A stretch of DNA of 64,000 nucleotides from Vibrio owensii CAIM 1854 = LMG 25443 (GTDB lineage Bacteria; Pseudomonadota; Gammaproteobacteria; Enterobacterales; Vibrionaceae): contig NZ_JPRD01000056.1 of NCBI RefSeq assembly GCF_000817815.1, positions 20,674 through 84,673 of the forward strand, in the 5' to 3' direction. The notes under the pieces were generated by a model that did not search any database, had not been told where the DNA came from, and saw only the letters and a list, made by a program, of their open reading frames with translations. This document shows, piece by piece, positions 1 through 7,697 of the stretch. Each line of letters opens with the position of its first letter. Within the stretch, counting starts at the first letter, position 1. The position numbers and the translations under genes were made by a program.

Positions 1-150
1 CTCATTCAGGTCACTCCAAGATTGAAATCCGTATTCATGACTCAGCTTATTTAGCGCCTCTGAGTGAGAGATGTTTTGTGCTTTCTTAAGGGCTTTCGCT
101 CTTTGTTTTAATCTGGAGATCGTAGGTAGAGATTTTTTGTCTTTTGACAT
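1..150 (-). CDS. N-terminus of a small protein with a Glyoxalase-related N-terminal helical domain (partial)
   Basis: An open frame starts with ATG at 148-150 on the minus strand and runs off the left edge after 50 codons with no stop. An AAAGGC element sits about 10 bases upstream of the start. The visible protein is basic at first (MSKDKKSLPTISRLKQRAK), then contains ISHSEALNKLSHEYGFQSW. That SHS-x-ALxxL-x-YGFxxW pattern is what I know from the N-terminal helical segment of the small bacterial Glyoxalase-related (glyoxalase superfamily) proteins, often found on plasmids and in accessory regions. The function is unknown and the rest of the gene is outside the window, so this is a resemblance, not an identification. 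Confidence 0.6.
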   Translation of the reverse strand, partial: MSKDKKSLPTISRLKQRAKALKKAQNISHSEALNKLSHEYGFQSWSDLNE

Positions 151-194
151 GGTTTGATTGCCTTTTGGCGCTACGTAATATTGAAGTAACTGGG

Positions 195-213
195 AGCGCG
201 TTGGCGCTTTTTT
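195..213 (+). terminator. Possible rho-independent terminator, rightward
   Basis: AGCGC at 195-199 pairs with GCGCT at 204-208 across a GTTG loop, followed by a run of T to 213. No rightward gene ends just before it in the window, so either it belongs to a lost or very small transcript or it is fortuitous. Confidence 0.35.
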
Positions 214-240
214 CAAAGGTTCCCCTAAACCTGAAGGGCC

Positions 241-277
241 AAAAGGTGGTGATACGTAGCATGACTCACAACCTTTT
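241..277. other. Long inverted repeat between the left-edge gene and the methyltransferase
   Basis: AAAAGGTGGTGA (241-252) and TCACAACCTTTT (266-277) are inverted copies with one mismatch and a 13-base spacer. The arms begin with A's and end with T's, as in bidirectional terminators, but no gene ends here. The remainder of 151-518 holds no open frame I trust. Confidence 0.5.
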
Positions 278-446
278 AAGCTATCTATGTGCGTAAAGTT
301 GTGGTGCTTGTGATAACCAGATCTGCAAACACCGACATCCGCCGATAGATTTACAGAGCTGACCAAGAGGGGTCTTTATGTGAGGTGAGGCTGCTCTAAT
401 AAGCCTTTGATAACAGCATATTACAATAAAAGTGAGAATCAACGAA

Positions 447-468
447 AGGCTTAGGCAAAATTAAGCCT
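447..468. promoter_or_regulatory. Inverted repeat upstream of the methyltransferase, candidate operator
   Basis: AGGCTTA (447-453) is repeated in inverse as TAAGCCT (462-468), 50 bases before the likely start codon. DNA methyltransferases are often controlled by a site in their own promoter; this is the only clear symmetrical element near the start. No binding protein is implied by the sequence. Confidence 0.3.
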
Positions 469-518
469 GGACATTCTGTCTAGCTTTGCTTAGAATCCCC
501 AGCATTCGTTTTTTATTG

Positions 519-2117
519 ATGGGTTTTTTCGTGAATCATATTGAGTTGTTTGCTGGGTGTGGAGGGTTGTCTCTAGGCCTAGATCAAGCCGGGTTTGAAT
601 TGGTTTTAGCTAATGAGTTGTCTCCGATGGCGGCAGAAACATTTGCATATAATTTCTTTAATGAAGATTTGCACGAGCTAGCAAATCAAGAAAAAATGCC
701 GTCTCATACCTTTTGGTTGAATAGCAAATACGACGAATTAAAGCCTCGTTTACGTGAAAACCCTTTTGAGTTTCCTCCTTATGGAGAAGAGGGAACTACA
801 GATTTGGGCGCAAAAAACTTGCCTCTAGATGGCAAGCTGGTTGTTGGAAGCATTGTCGAGCTAAACCGCCTGCTAGAGAGTAATGATAAGTTCACTAAAA
901 TGTTGCAGACTGCTTTTGGTCGCAGTGGCGGGTTAGATTTAGTTTCAGGAGGTCCCCCTTGCCAAAGCTTTAGTATGGCAGGTAAGCGAGAAAAGGATAA
1001 TGACAAGAATACGCTTCCTTGGGAGTTTGCTAAATTTGTGAAATTAACAAAACCCAAGATTGCATTGCTTGAAAACGTCACAGGCATATTGCGACCATTT
1101 AAGGACTCTGAAGGGCAACAGTTTCATGCTTGGTATGAGGTTGCAAAGGTTTTTGCATCAATTGGTTATGTTCCATTGTGTTTGCACGTGAATGCCCGAT
1201 TGGCTGGAGTTGCTCAAAATCGACCTCGCTTTATTCTTATCGCAGTACATTTAGAGCACTTTGAGAGTATTCAAGCGTCTCTTGATAGTGTTTCTCTATC
1301 TCTGTTTGAGCAACCTTTAGCGTTTTATAATGAAGTTCGAGGTCTAGAAGAGGCTGAACTGAGTAAGATGCCGTTTGGTCGACTAGATTATGTTGATGCT
1401 ACAAAAACTAGCGGAATGACCCTTTTCAAAAATAGTTTTCTACAATCGTTGGTTGATTGTGAAAAGGAAGTATCAGTAAAAGAAGCCTTAGACGATCTAA
1501 AAATCAACGATCCTTCTGAGCCATCTGAATTTGTTAATGCACTAAATGCAACATTTAAGATTCTTAAGAAGCACCCTAAAGGTCTAAATCATGCGTTAAG
1601 AAATAACAGTCCGTTGGTGCAGCGTCGCTTTCGACTTTATCAGGTGTTGCAGCAAGTTGATGACCGCTCAGTTACTAAGAGTGTGTTCGCCGTTCTAAAA
1701 GGTGAGACTGATTCATTGACTATGACTTCATGGGAAGCGTTAAAGCCTTTTGAATATCTTCATGAAAATGGCGAGTTGTATCAGTTTGATACCAAAGAGC
1801 AGTTTGAGCTGTACCTGAAAGCTCACCCTACTAAAAAACAAACTCAAAAGGCCTTAGTGTCAGATAGTCCAGCCCCAGCGGCGTTGTCTATACCTGATGA
1901 TGCATGCCATTACGATAAGAAAGAACTTAGAGTTTTGACTGTCAGAGAAATGGCTCGTATACAATCTTTCCCGGATAACTTTGTTTTCAGATCAAAGATT
2001 ACAACTGGGGGACAGATGAGAAAATTCGAAGTGCCACAGTATACTCAGGTTGGTAATGCAGTACCTCCAATACTAGGCCTAAAGCTTGGTCTATGTATCT
2101 CCAAGCTTTTGAGTTAA
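519..2117 (+). CDS. C5-cytosine DNA methyltransferase, apparently without a restriction partner
   Basis: Transfers a methyl group from S-adenosylmethionine to carbon 5 of cytosine in a specific DNA sequence. The conserved motifs are present in order: motif I FAGCGGLSLGLDQAGF near the N-terminus, motif IV GGPPCQSF with the catalytic cysteine, motif VI ENVTG, motif VIII QNRPRF, motif IX around REMARIQSFPDNF and motif X QVGNAVPP close to the C-terminus. The long stretch between VIII and IX is the expected target recognition region, and there is an unusual insert of about 100 residues between motifs I and IV. I place the start at ATG 519 because motif I then lies a few residues in; a TTG at 486 and a GTG at 531 are alternatives and none has a good ribosome site. 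No endonuclease gene is adjacent. A GFA protein follows. Confidence 0.93.
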   Translation: MGFFVNHIELFAGCGGLSLGLDQAGFELVLANELSPMAAETFAYNFFNEDLHELANQEKMPSHTFWLNSKYDELKPRLRENPFEFPPYGEEGTTDLGAKNLPLDGKLVVGSIVELNRLLESNDKFTKMLQTAFGRSGGLDLVSGGPPCQSFSMAGKREKDNDKNTLPWEFAKFVKLTKPKIALLENVTGILRPFKDSEGQQFHAWYEVAKVFASIGYVPLCLHVNARLAGVAQNRPRFILIAVHLEHFESIQASLDSVSLSLFEQPLAFYNEVRGLEEAELSKMPFGRLDYVDATKTSGMTLFKNSFLQSLVDCEKEVSVKEALDDLKINDPSEPSEFVNALNATFKILKKHPKGLNHALRNNSPLVQRRFRLYQVLQQVDDRSVTKSVFAVLKGETDSLTMTSWEALKPFEYLHENGELYQFDTKEQFELYLKAHPTKKQTQKALVSDSPAPAALSIPDDACHYDKKELRVLTVREMARIQSFPDNFVFRSKITTGGQMRKFEVPQYTQVGNAVPPILGLKLGLCISKLLS

Positions 2118-2123
2118 CAGAAG

Positions 2124-2149
2124 AAGCCGACTTTATTGTCGGCTTTTTT
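2124..2149 (+). terminator. Rho-independent terminator of the methyltransferase gene
   Basis: AAGCCGAC (2124-2131) pairs with GTCGGCTT (2138-2145) across TTTATT and is followed by a T run. Confidence 0.85.
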
Positions 2150-2154
2150 AATTA

Positions 2155-2209
2155 TTCAATCCGTAGTGTTATGCTTTCGGAGAGATAATCTGGCAATGGA
2201 TTTCTATTG
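2155..2209 (+). repeat. Imperfect direct repeat, left copy flanking the GFA gene
   Basis: Starting TTCAATCCGTAGTGTTATGC, this stretch is alignable with 2765-2830 downstream of the GFA gene: both read TTCAATC-GT-GTGT-A-G-TTTCGG then GAGA-AATCTG and GGCAAT, with point differences and small indels. The two copies flank the GFA gene and its terminator. Confidence 0.55.
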
Positions 2210-2363
2210 GGGAGAAATAAGAAAAATGTAACACCAGTGGTAGCATTCTTCTTAATAGAAAGAGTTTCTAATATTCGTAGCTCAGTATTGGTGGATAAGA
2301 TAGTTGCAACCGCTTTAGCTCATAAAGGCGTAAGCAAATAAAATTATTTAATAGGTGGAAGAT

Positions 2364-2702
2364 ATGGAAATCACATGCCATTGCGGGAACATCGTTGTTC
2401 AAGCTGACGTACCGAAAGAGATAGCGTCATGTAATTGCTCTATCTGCCGTCGGTATGCAGCTTATTGGGCTTACTACCCACCAGAGCAAGTATCAGTTCG
2501 CTATTTGAAAGAGCCTTCTGTCTTTTATATCTGGGGTGATAAAGAAGTCGAGTTTCACCGCTGCAATCTGTGTGGGTGTTTGACACACTACGTAACGACA
2601 GAGAAATGCGACGCTGATATCGTCGCCATCAATATGAGAATGGCAGAAGAGGAAGTCTTGAAAGATATCCCGTTGAGACTCATAGATGGTAAGCGCTACT
2701 AA
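2364..2702 (+). CDS. GFA-fold (glutathione-dependent formaldehyde-activating enzyme-like) zinc protein
   Basis: A 112-residue protein of the GFA/CENP-V family. Visible zinc ligands are CHCG near the N-terminus, NCSICRR, and RCNLCGC about two thirds along. Most family members have no proven substrate, and S-hydroxymethylglutathione activity should not be assumed. The start at ATG 2364 is chosen because AGGTGG lies 5 bases upstream; a GTG at 2355 would place that ribosome site inside the gene. The gene is a single unit between the methyltransferase terminator and its own terminator, and it is bracketed by an imperfect direct repeat, so it may have arrived as a module. GFA proteins are frequent in mobile cassettes of vibrios, but I see no attC site. 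Confidence 0.88.
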   Translation: MEITCHCGNIVVQADVPKEIASCNCSICRRYAAYWAYYPPEQVSVRYLKEPSVFYIWGDKEVEFHRCNLCGCLTHYVTTEKCDADIVAINMRMAEEEVLKDIPLRLIDGKRY

Positions 2703-2705
2703 CCA

Positions 2706-2731
2706 AAAAGCCAGACACATGTCTGGCTTTT
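2706..2731 (+). terminator. Rho-independent terminator of the GFA gene
   Basis: AAAAGCCAGAC and GTCTGGCTTTT form a near-perfect palindrome just after the stop codon. Confidence 0.85.
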
Positions 2732-2764
2732 ATCTTTCTAATTAACGGACTTTATCTTTGATAT

Positions 2765-2830
2765 TTCAATCAGTTGTGTAACGTTTTCGGCGAGAGACAA
2801 TCTGCAAATCTGGCAATTGGTTTATAAATT
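2765..2830 (+). repeat. Imperfect direct repeat, right copy flanking the GFA gene
   Basis: Right-hand counterpart of 2155-2209, beginning TTCAATCAGTTGTGTAACG. It contains an extra CAAATCTG-like duplication before GGCAATTGG. Confidence 0.55.
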
Positions 2831-2937
2831 AGAGTTAAATGTCTAATTTCTGAACTAACTTCATAAATACTATGCAACTCAATTCACATTGTTTGTTGTA
2901 AGGAATATAACAGCGCCCTCAAACATATAACTAATTA

Positions 2938-5388
2938 ATGAGTGTTGTTATGTCTCATACCCGTCTATTCCCACGTCATCGCTTGGCGCTAGCTTGTATG
3001 CTTGCCAGTGTTTCCAGTTTCTCATTCGCTCAAGAACAGTGTGATATTCCTGATCTTCAACAGGCGCCTGATCTTGCTTTAGCCGTTTCTGAAGCGACTC
3101 ATCATTGTTATGGTGCTTGGTTCTCTGCACCTGCTGATTCACTGAACGATATCTACAGTGAAGCGAGCTTAAGCCGTATTCAAATCGCGTTAAACCAAGC
3201 CATTGCAAGTTACCGCGGTGAGACAGAACAAGCGCGCAAACTCGAAAACCTTGGTGAGTTTGTCCGCGCGGCTTATTACGTTCGTTACAACGCGCAACAG
3301 CCGGACTTTTCTCAGGCATTAGGCCAACGTTTTGCTCAGTCGATTAATGCGTTTTTAGCGAATCCACACGCGTTAGACCAAGGACGCGAGCAAGTAGGGG
3401 CGATGAAAAGCCTGACGTTGATGGTCGACAATGTGAAGCAACTTCCTCTAACGATGGAAGCACAACTTGCGGCACTGCGTCACTTCGATCGCGAAACGGC
3501 GCAAGACACACAGTGGGTCGATGGGTTGAATAACCTTTTCCGTGCAATGGCTGGCCATGCTTCGCGAGATGATTTTTACCAGTACATGGCGAACCATACT
3601 CAACACATCGATACGTTAGCAGCATTTGCTCGTGATAATGCTTGGGCATTGGATACGGATGCGAGCTTCTTGGTTTACAACGCCGTTCGCGAAACCGGAC
3701 GTTTATTAGCGAGCCCAAACCAAGCAACCAAAGAGAAATCGCTGCGTGTGATGCAACAAGTGATGGAGCAAAACCCGCTTGGTAGTGAACACGATAAGCT
3801 TTGGTTAGCGGCAGTCGAGATGATGAGCTACTTCGCGCCAGAGGGTCTGAATGGTTTGGATTTAGACCAAGCGAAGCGTGATTTGGCGGCTCGCGTGCTA
3901 ACGAATCGTCATGAGTGTGATGGTCCGGCTATCATTCGTTCTCAAGATTTAACCCAAGCCCAATCTGTTGAAGCTTGCGAGGTTTTAGCCGCAAAAGAGG
4001 CCGACTTCCACCAAGTGGCGAACACAGGGCATCAACCTGTTGCGGACGACAACAACGAGCGAGTGGAAGTCGCAGTGTTTGCGAACAACGGCAGCTACGT
4101 GGATTACTCGTCTTTCTTGTTTGGTAACACGACGGATAACGGCGGTCAGTACCTTGAGGGTAATCCAGCACAAGCAGGCAACGTGGCGCGCTTTGTCGCT
4201 TACCGTTACGACAATGGTGAGGCGCTTTCTATTCTCAACCTAGAGCATGAATACACCCATTACCTAGATGCGCGATTCAACCAATATGGCTCATTCAGCG
4301 ATAACTTGGCACATGGTTACATTGTTTGGTGGCTAGAGGGCTTTGCTGAGTACATGCATTACAAGCAAGGTTACGATGCGGCGATTGGGCTGATTGCTGA
4401 CGGCAAGATGAGCCTATCGGACGTGTTGGCGACCACTTACTTTCACGATACCAATCGAGTTTATCGTTGGGGCTACTTAGCGGTTCGCTTTATGTTGGAA
4501 GAGCATCCGCAAGAGGTAGATAGCTTACTGGCGCTTTCTCGTTCTGGTCAGTTTGCTGAGTGGGCAAAACAGGTTCAATTATTGGGTGAACAATACAATG
4601 GCGAGTTTGACCGTTGGTTAGATTCAGTCTCTAGTGAACCTCAGCAACCTGATCCAAACCCAGACCCAAATCCGGGTGAGCCGACTGAGCCTTCTGATCA
4701 AGTAACGCAGCTTGTAGCAAATCAAAGTGTGGTGCTCAGTGGCGCAGCATACAGCGAACAACTGTTCTATGTGGATGTGCCAGAGAACACAACTCACTTT
4801 GACGTAGCGATTCATGGCAATAGCCAAGGCGATGCCGATTTGTACATGAGCTTTGAGAAAGAAGCCCATTACTATGACTTTGAGTTCAGCCAATATGGTG
4901 ATGGCAGCAACGAGATGGTGACGTTTGAGCCGGAGCAATCGGGTTACATCAAGCCGGGTCGTTACTACATCAGCATTGCAGGCCGTTCGGACTTTAATGA
5001 CGTGACGTTGCAGGCGTCATTAGTGACTGAAACCCCAACACCGCCAGCACAAGAGCAAGATGACTTAACCCCAGTGGTATTGGAATCTGGCCAAGCGCAA
5101 ACCTTAACGGTGCACCAACAGCGTTACGCAGCGGTTTATGTTCCGCAAGGCGTACAAGAGGTGCGAGTGTGGCTAACCGACAAAAATGGTAATGCAGACA
5201 ATGGCAACGTTGATCTGTTTGCGAGCAAAGCTTATTGGCCAACAGCAGGGCAACACGAATACGCATCAAACTACTGGGGCAGCAATGAATACCTGCAAAT
5301 CCCAGTGACAGAAGAAGGCTATGTCCACTTCTCATTGAATGCTGATCAGCAAGGGGATGAGGTCGAGATGTTGGTTTACTTCTACTAA
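2938..5388 (+). CDS. Secreted microbial collagenase, peptidase family M9
   Basis: A zinc metalloprotease exported to cleave collagen or gelatin. Residues 1-31 form a signal peptide (basic start, hydrophobic stretch, ending SFSFAQ). The M9 N-terminal helical domain covers roughly residues 40-330. The catalytic domain carries HEYTH at about 437-441, with the third zinc ligand region WLEGFAEY at about 465-472. A linker rich in P, D, N and G (near 565-585) leads to a PPC-type domain with DADLYMSF, and a second beta domain ends the protein. The length of 816 residues matches Vibrio collagenases of about 814. ATG 2938 has no ribosome site; ATG 2950 with a GAG nearby is an equally likely start and leaves the signal peptide intact. 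It stands alone, with its own terminator. Confidence 0.95.
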   Translation: MSVVMSHTRLFPRHRLALACMLASVSSFSFAQEQCDIPDLQQAPDLALAVSEATHHCYGAWFSAPADSLNDIYSEASLSRIQIALNQAIASYRGETEQARKLENLGEFVRAAYYVRYNAQQPDFSQALGQRFAQSINAFLANPHALDQGREQVGAMKSLTLMVDNVKQLPLTMEAQLAALRHFDRETAQDTQWVDGLNNLFRAMAGHASRDDFYQYMANHTQHIDTLAAFARDNAWALDTDASFLVYNAVRETGRLLASPNQATKEKSLRVMQQVMEQNPLGSEHDKLWLAAVEMMSYFAPEGLNGLDLDQAKRDLAARVLTNRHECDGPAIIRSQDLTQAQSVEACEVLAAKEADFHQVANTGHQPVADDNNERVEVAVFANNGSYVDYSSFLFGNTTDNGGQYLEGNPAQAGNVARFVAYRYDNGEALSILNLEHEYTHYLDARFNQYGSFSDNLAHGYIVWWLEGFAEYMHYKQGYDAAIGLIADGKMSLSDVLATTYFHDTNRVYRWGYLAVRFMLEEHPQEVDSLLALSRSGQFAEWAKQVQLLGEQYNGEFDRWLDSVSSEPQQPDPNPDPNPGEPTEPSDQVTQLVANQSVVLSGAAYSEQLFYVDVPENTTHFDVAIHGNSQGDADLYMSFEKEAHYYDFEFSQYGDGSNEMVTFEPEQSGYIKPGRYYISIAGRSDFNDVTLQASLVTETPTPPAQEQDDLTPVVLESGQAQTLTVHQQRYAAVYVPQGVQEVRVWLTDKNGNADNGNVDLFASKAYWPTAGQHEYASNYWGSNEYLQIPVTEEGYVHFSLNADQQGDEVEMLVYFY

Positions 5389-5421
5389 CTCGCTGTATCG
5401 AAATCAAACCCTCATAAAACC

Positions 5422-5449
5422 AAAGCCGGACATCAGAGTCCGGCTTTTT
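5422..5449. terminator. Terminator shared by the convergent collagenase and guanine deaminase genes
   Basis: AAAGCCGGAC (5422-5431) and GTCCGGCTTT (5438-5447) form a 10-bp stem with T's to the right and a T-containing stretch on the opposite strand. Confidence 0.8.
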
Positions 5450-5476
5450 GCTATTTGTGCGCAGGACTGAACCTGC

Positions 5477-6877
5477 TTAGATTGGCTCGTTCACTTTACT
5501 CTTTGTCGCGACTTTGCCATCGGTAGAATACGCAAGCTCACCTGCAATGTAAGTGGCTTCGACGTTTCTTTCGTCACCCAACATCATCAAGGCAAACAAC
5601 TTGTCTTCTAAGCTCTTGGAATGCTGGTAACGCAACTTCTGCAAATCTGTTGCCGCCCAGTTAAGGACAACAAAATCGGCCTCTTTACCTGCTTCGAAAT
5701 TACCTATTTTGTCATCGAGACTCAGCGATTTCGCGCCGCCCAATGTCGCTAAGTACAAGCCTTTAAACGCAGAGAGTTTCTTTCCTTGTAACTGCATGAT
5801 TTTATACGCCTCATTTAAAGATTCTAACTGAGAAAAACTGGTGCCTGCGCCAACATCTGTCCCCAAACCGACACGTACATCTTTTTGTTCTGCTTTTTCT
5901 AAATCAAACAGACCACTACCGAGAAATAGGTTGGAGGTAGGGCAAAATGAAATCACGGAATCGGTACGCTGAAATGCATTCCACTCTTTATCTGTAAGGT
6001 GAACCGCGTGGGCGAAGATGGAACGCTTGCCAGCCAAGCCGTAGTGCTCGTAAACATCGAAGTAGCCCTCACGATCCGGGAAGAGTGATTTCACCCATTC
6101 GATTTCGTTTTTGTTTTCTGACAAGTGTGTGTGCACATACACATCGGGATACTCGGCTTTGAGCTTACCGGCCGCCGCTAACTGTTCGGGCGTTGAGGTT
6201 GGCGCAAAGCGAGGCGTAATGGCGTATTGCAATCGCCCTTGGTTGTGCCACTTGTTGATCAGGTTTTTGCTTTCTTGATAACCCGTCTCAGGCGTGTCGA
6301 GTAGGTAGTCTGGCGCGTTGCGATCCATCATGACTTTCCCCGCGATGATGCGCATGTTCTTGTCCAGCGCTTCTTCAAATAGCGCTTCTACGGATTGAGG
6401 GTGCACCGTGCCAAACACTAACGCGCTGGTGGTGCCGTTCTTCAGCAGTTCATTGATAAAGAACTGAGAGATGGCTTTGGCGTGGGCTTTGTCTTCAAAC
6501 TGCTTTTCTGTAGGGAAGGTGTAGGTTTCTAGCCATTCCAACAGCTGCTCACCATAGGCGGCGATCATTTGTGTTTGTGGGTAGTGGATGTGCGTGTCAA
6601 TAAAGCCCGGCACGATGAGTTTTCCCCTGTGATCGACAATCTCTTGGTACTGTGTCGAATCGCTTTCACTGAACGCTTTGATGGCTTTGATGCGTCCATC
6701 TTCAATCACTAATAAACCGTCTTCGAAGTACTGGTAGGCGTCAGGCAGGTGTTCAACCTTGGCTGGATCATTGATGAAATGTAATAGGCTAGAGCGGATG
6801 GCGGTGACGTCTGCCGCCGCATGAGATGAGAAGAAAGCCGTACCGAGTAAAGATAGAAGGATCGCGTTTTTGTTCAT
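5477..6877 (-). CDS. Guanine deaminase-like amidohydrolase with an N-terminal signal peptide
   Basis: Resembles guanine deaminase, which hydrolyses guanine to xanthine and ammonia. Metal and substrate motifs of the amidohydrolase fold are present: PGFIDTHIHYPQ (about residues 92-103), a long strand with HTHLSEN, FAHAVHL, FCPTSNLFLGSG and GLGTDVGAG. The length of 466 residues is slightly more than bacterial GuaD because of the first 22 residues, which read as a signal peptide (MNKNAILLSLLGTAFFSSHAAA). GGAGTGA lies 5-6 bases before the ATG, so this start is well supported. The family is cytoplasmic as a rule, so an exported form is odd; scavenging of extracellular guanine or another purine-like substrate is an inference. 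A doubtful 69-codon frame overlaps its start. Confidence 0.85.
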   Translation of the reverse strand: MNKNAILLSLLGTAFFSSHAAADVTAIRSSLLHFINDPAKVEHLPDAYQYFEDGLLVIEDGRIKAIKAFSESDSTQYQEIVDHRGKLIVPGFIDTHIHYPQTQMIAAYGEQLLEWLETYTFPTEKQFEDKAHAKAISQFFINELLKNGTTSALVFGTVHPQSVEALFEEALDKNMRIIAGKVMMDRNAPDYLLDTPETGYQESKNLINKWHNQGRLQYAITPRFAPTSTPEQLAAAGKLKAEYPDVYVHTHLSENKNEIEWVKSLFPDREGYFDVYEHYGLAGKRSIFAHAVHLTDKEWNAFQRTDSVISFCPTSNLFLGSGLFDLEKAEQKDVRVGLGTDVGAGTSFSQLESLNEAYKIMQLQGKKLSAFKGLYLATLGGAKSLSLDDKIGNFEAGKEADFVVLNWAATDLQKLRYQHSKSLEDKLFALMMLGDERNVEATYIAGELAYSTDGKVATKSKVNEPI

Positions 6878-7083
6878 AAGTCACTCCATTGAATCGTTCG
6901 AAAATCCATGGTTTTTGACTTATTCGAGCAAGCCCTTGTCAATAGAGTGTAACAACCGAAAACCATTAAAAGCGAACTGACCGTTGCGAGATGTATGCCA
7001 ATCAACGACAGAGCGGTTAATAGTAAGCAGGACAAGGCTTGAGGGCGAATCCACGAGACAATAAGTAGATATTCGCTAACCAT
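6874..7083 (-). CDS. Possible small hydrophobic protein upstream of the guanine deaminase
   Basis: A 69-codon frame, rich in L, S and I with one plausible membrane segment (residues 12-48). Its stop overlaps the start of the deaminase gene by a few bases, an arrangement seen in coupled genes. Against it, no ribosome binding site precedes the ATG and the deaminase has its own good one. I do not recognise it, and it may simply be the leader region read in frame. Confidence 0.25.
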   Translation of the reverse strand: MVSEYLLIVSWIRPQALSCLLLTALSLIGIHLATVSSLLMVFGCYTLLTRACSNKSKTMDFRTIQWSDL

Positions 7084-7281
7084 GATGGTGAGGAAAAACA
7101 GACAGTTGAACCGATGTGGTGCATTTCATGTTTTGCTAATAAATGACCTCGGGCTGCAATAAAGCTGTCATGTTTGGGTTATAAGTTGTGCGACTTAAAT
7201 GGCTATGCCAGATGAGAAGCCCAAGCCAGATGAAACACGTAAACCATGTGGCGAACAACGTAACCAGTAGATTGGAGAATC

Positions 7282-7539
7282 ATGGCAAGAGTAGTAAACG
7301 CAGCCGATGAAGTGATCATTAAGTTGCTACAAAACCAAGGCTTTATTAAAAGCGAAGCTGAGGCCCGCTTGAAAGAAGAAGTGTACCGTTTACACCCACA
7401 CGAAATCGAAAAAGTGAAAAACTACGATCAACACTTTGGCATCAATGCAAAAGAGAAATTGATTGATGAGATTTTAGAGCTTAGACGTGAAGCATTGATC
7501 AAGAAAATATCCCGCCCAGAGACTGCTGTTTTTAAGTAA
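7282..7539 (+). CDS. Hypothetical small protein, 85 residues
   Basis: A charged, mostly helical protein (NAADEVIIKLLQNQGFIKSE, then many E, K and R) without cysteines, signal peptide or membrane segment. The ATG has GGAG 6 bases upstream, and codon use looks like the neighbouring genes, so it is probably real. I do not recognise the family. It stands alone between the divergently read deaminase and the YdjM-like gene. Confidence 0.7.
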   Translation: MARVVNAADEVIIKLLQNQGFIKSEAEARLKEEVYRLHPHEIEKVKNYDQHFGINAKEKLIDEILELRREALIKKISRPETAVFK

Positions 7540-7697
7540 CTTGTCCTCAAACTATCCAAGACATTTGATCGACCCTTAATGTGTAAAAGTAAGTAAAGAA
7601 GAGAGTCAAAGTTAGTGAGTGGTTTGACACTTATGGAAATGCGTTTTAGTTTTCGATTCAATCAATCTTTGTCATGAATGGGTTTAGATAGCAGGAT

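Noticed and set aside
486..518. Earlier TTG start of the methyltransferase
   Set aside because: No ribosome site, and motif I of this family normally begins within a few residues of the N-terminus.
2155..2830. Superintegron attC sites around the GFA gene
   Set aside because: The flanking repeats lack the core GTTRRRY/RYYYAAC ends and the long foldback of Vibrio attC sites; no integrase is nearby.
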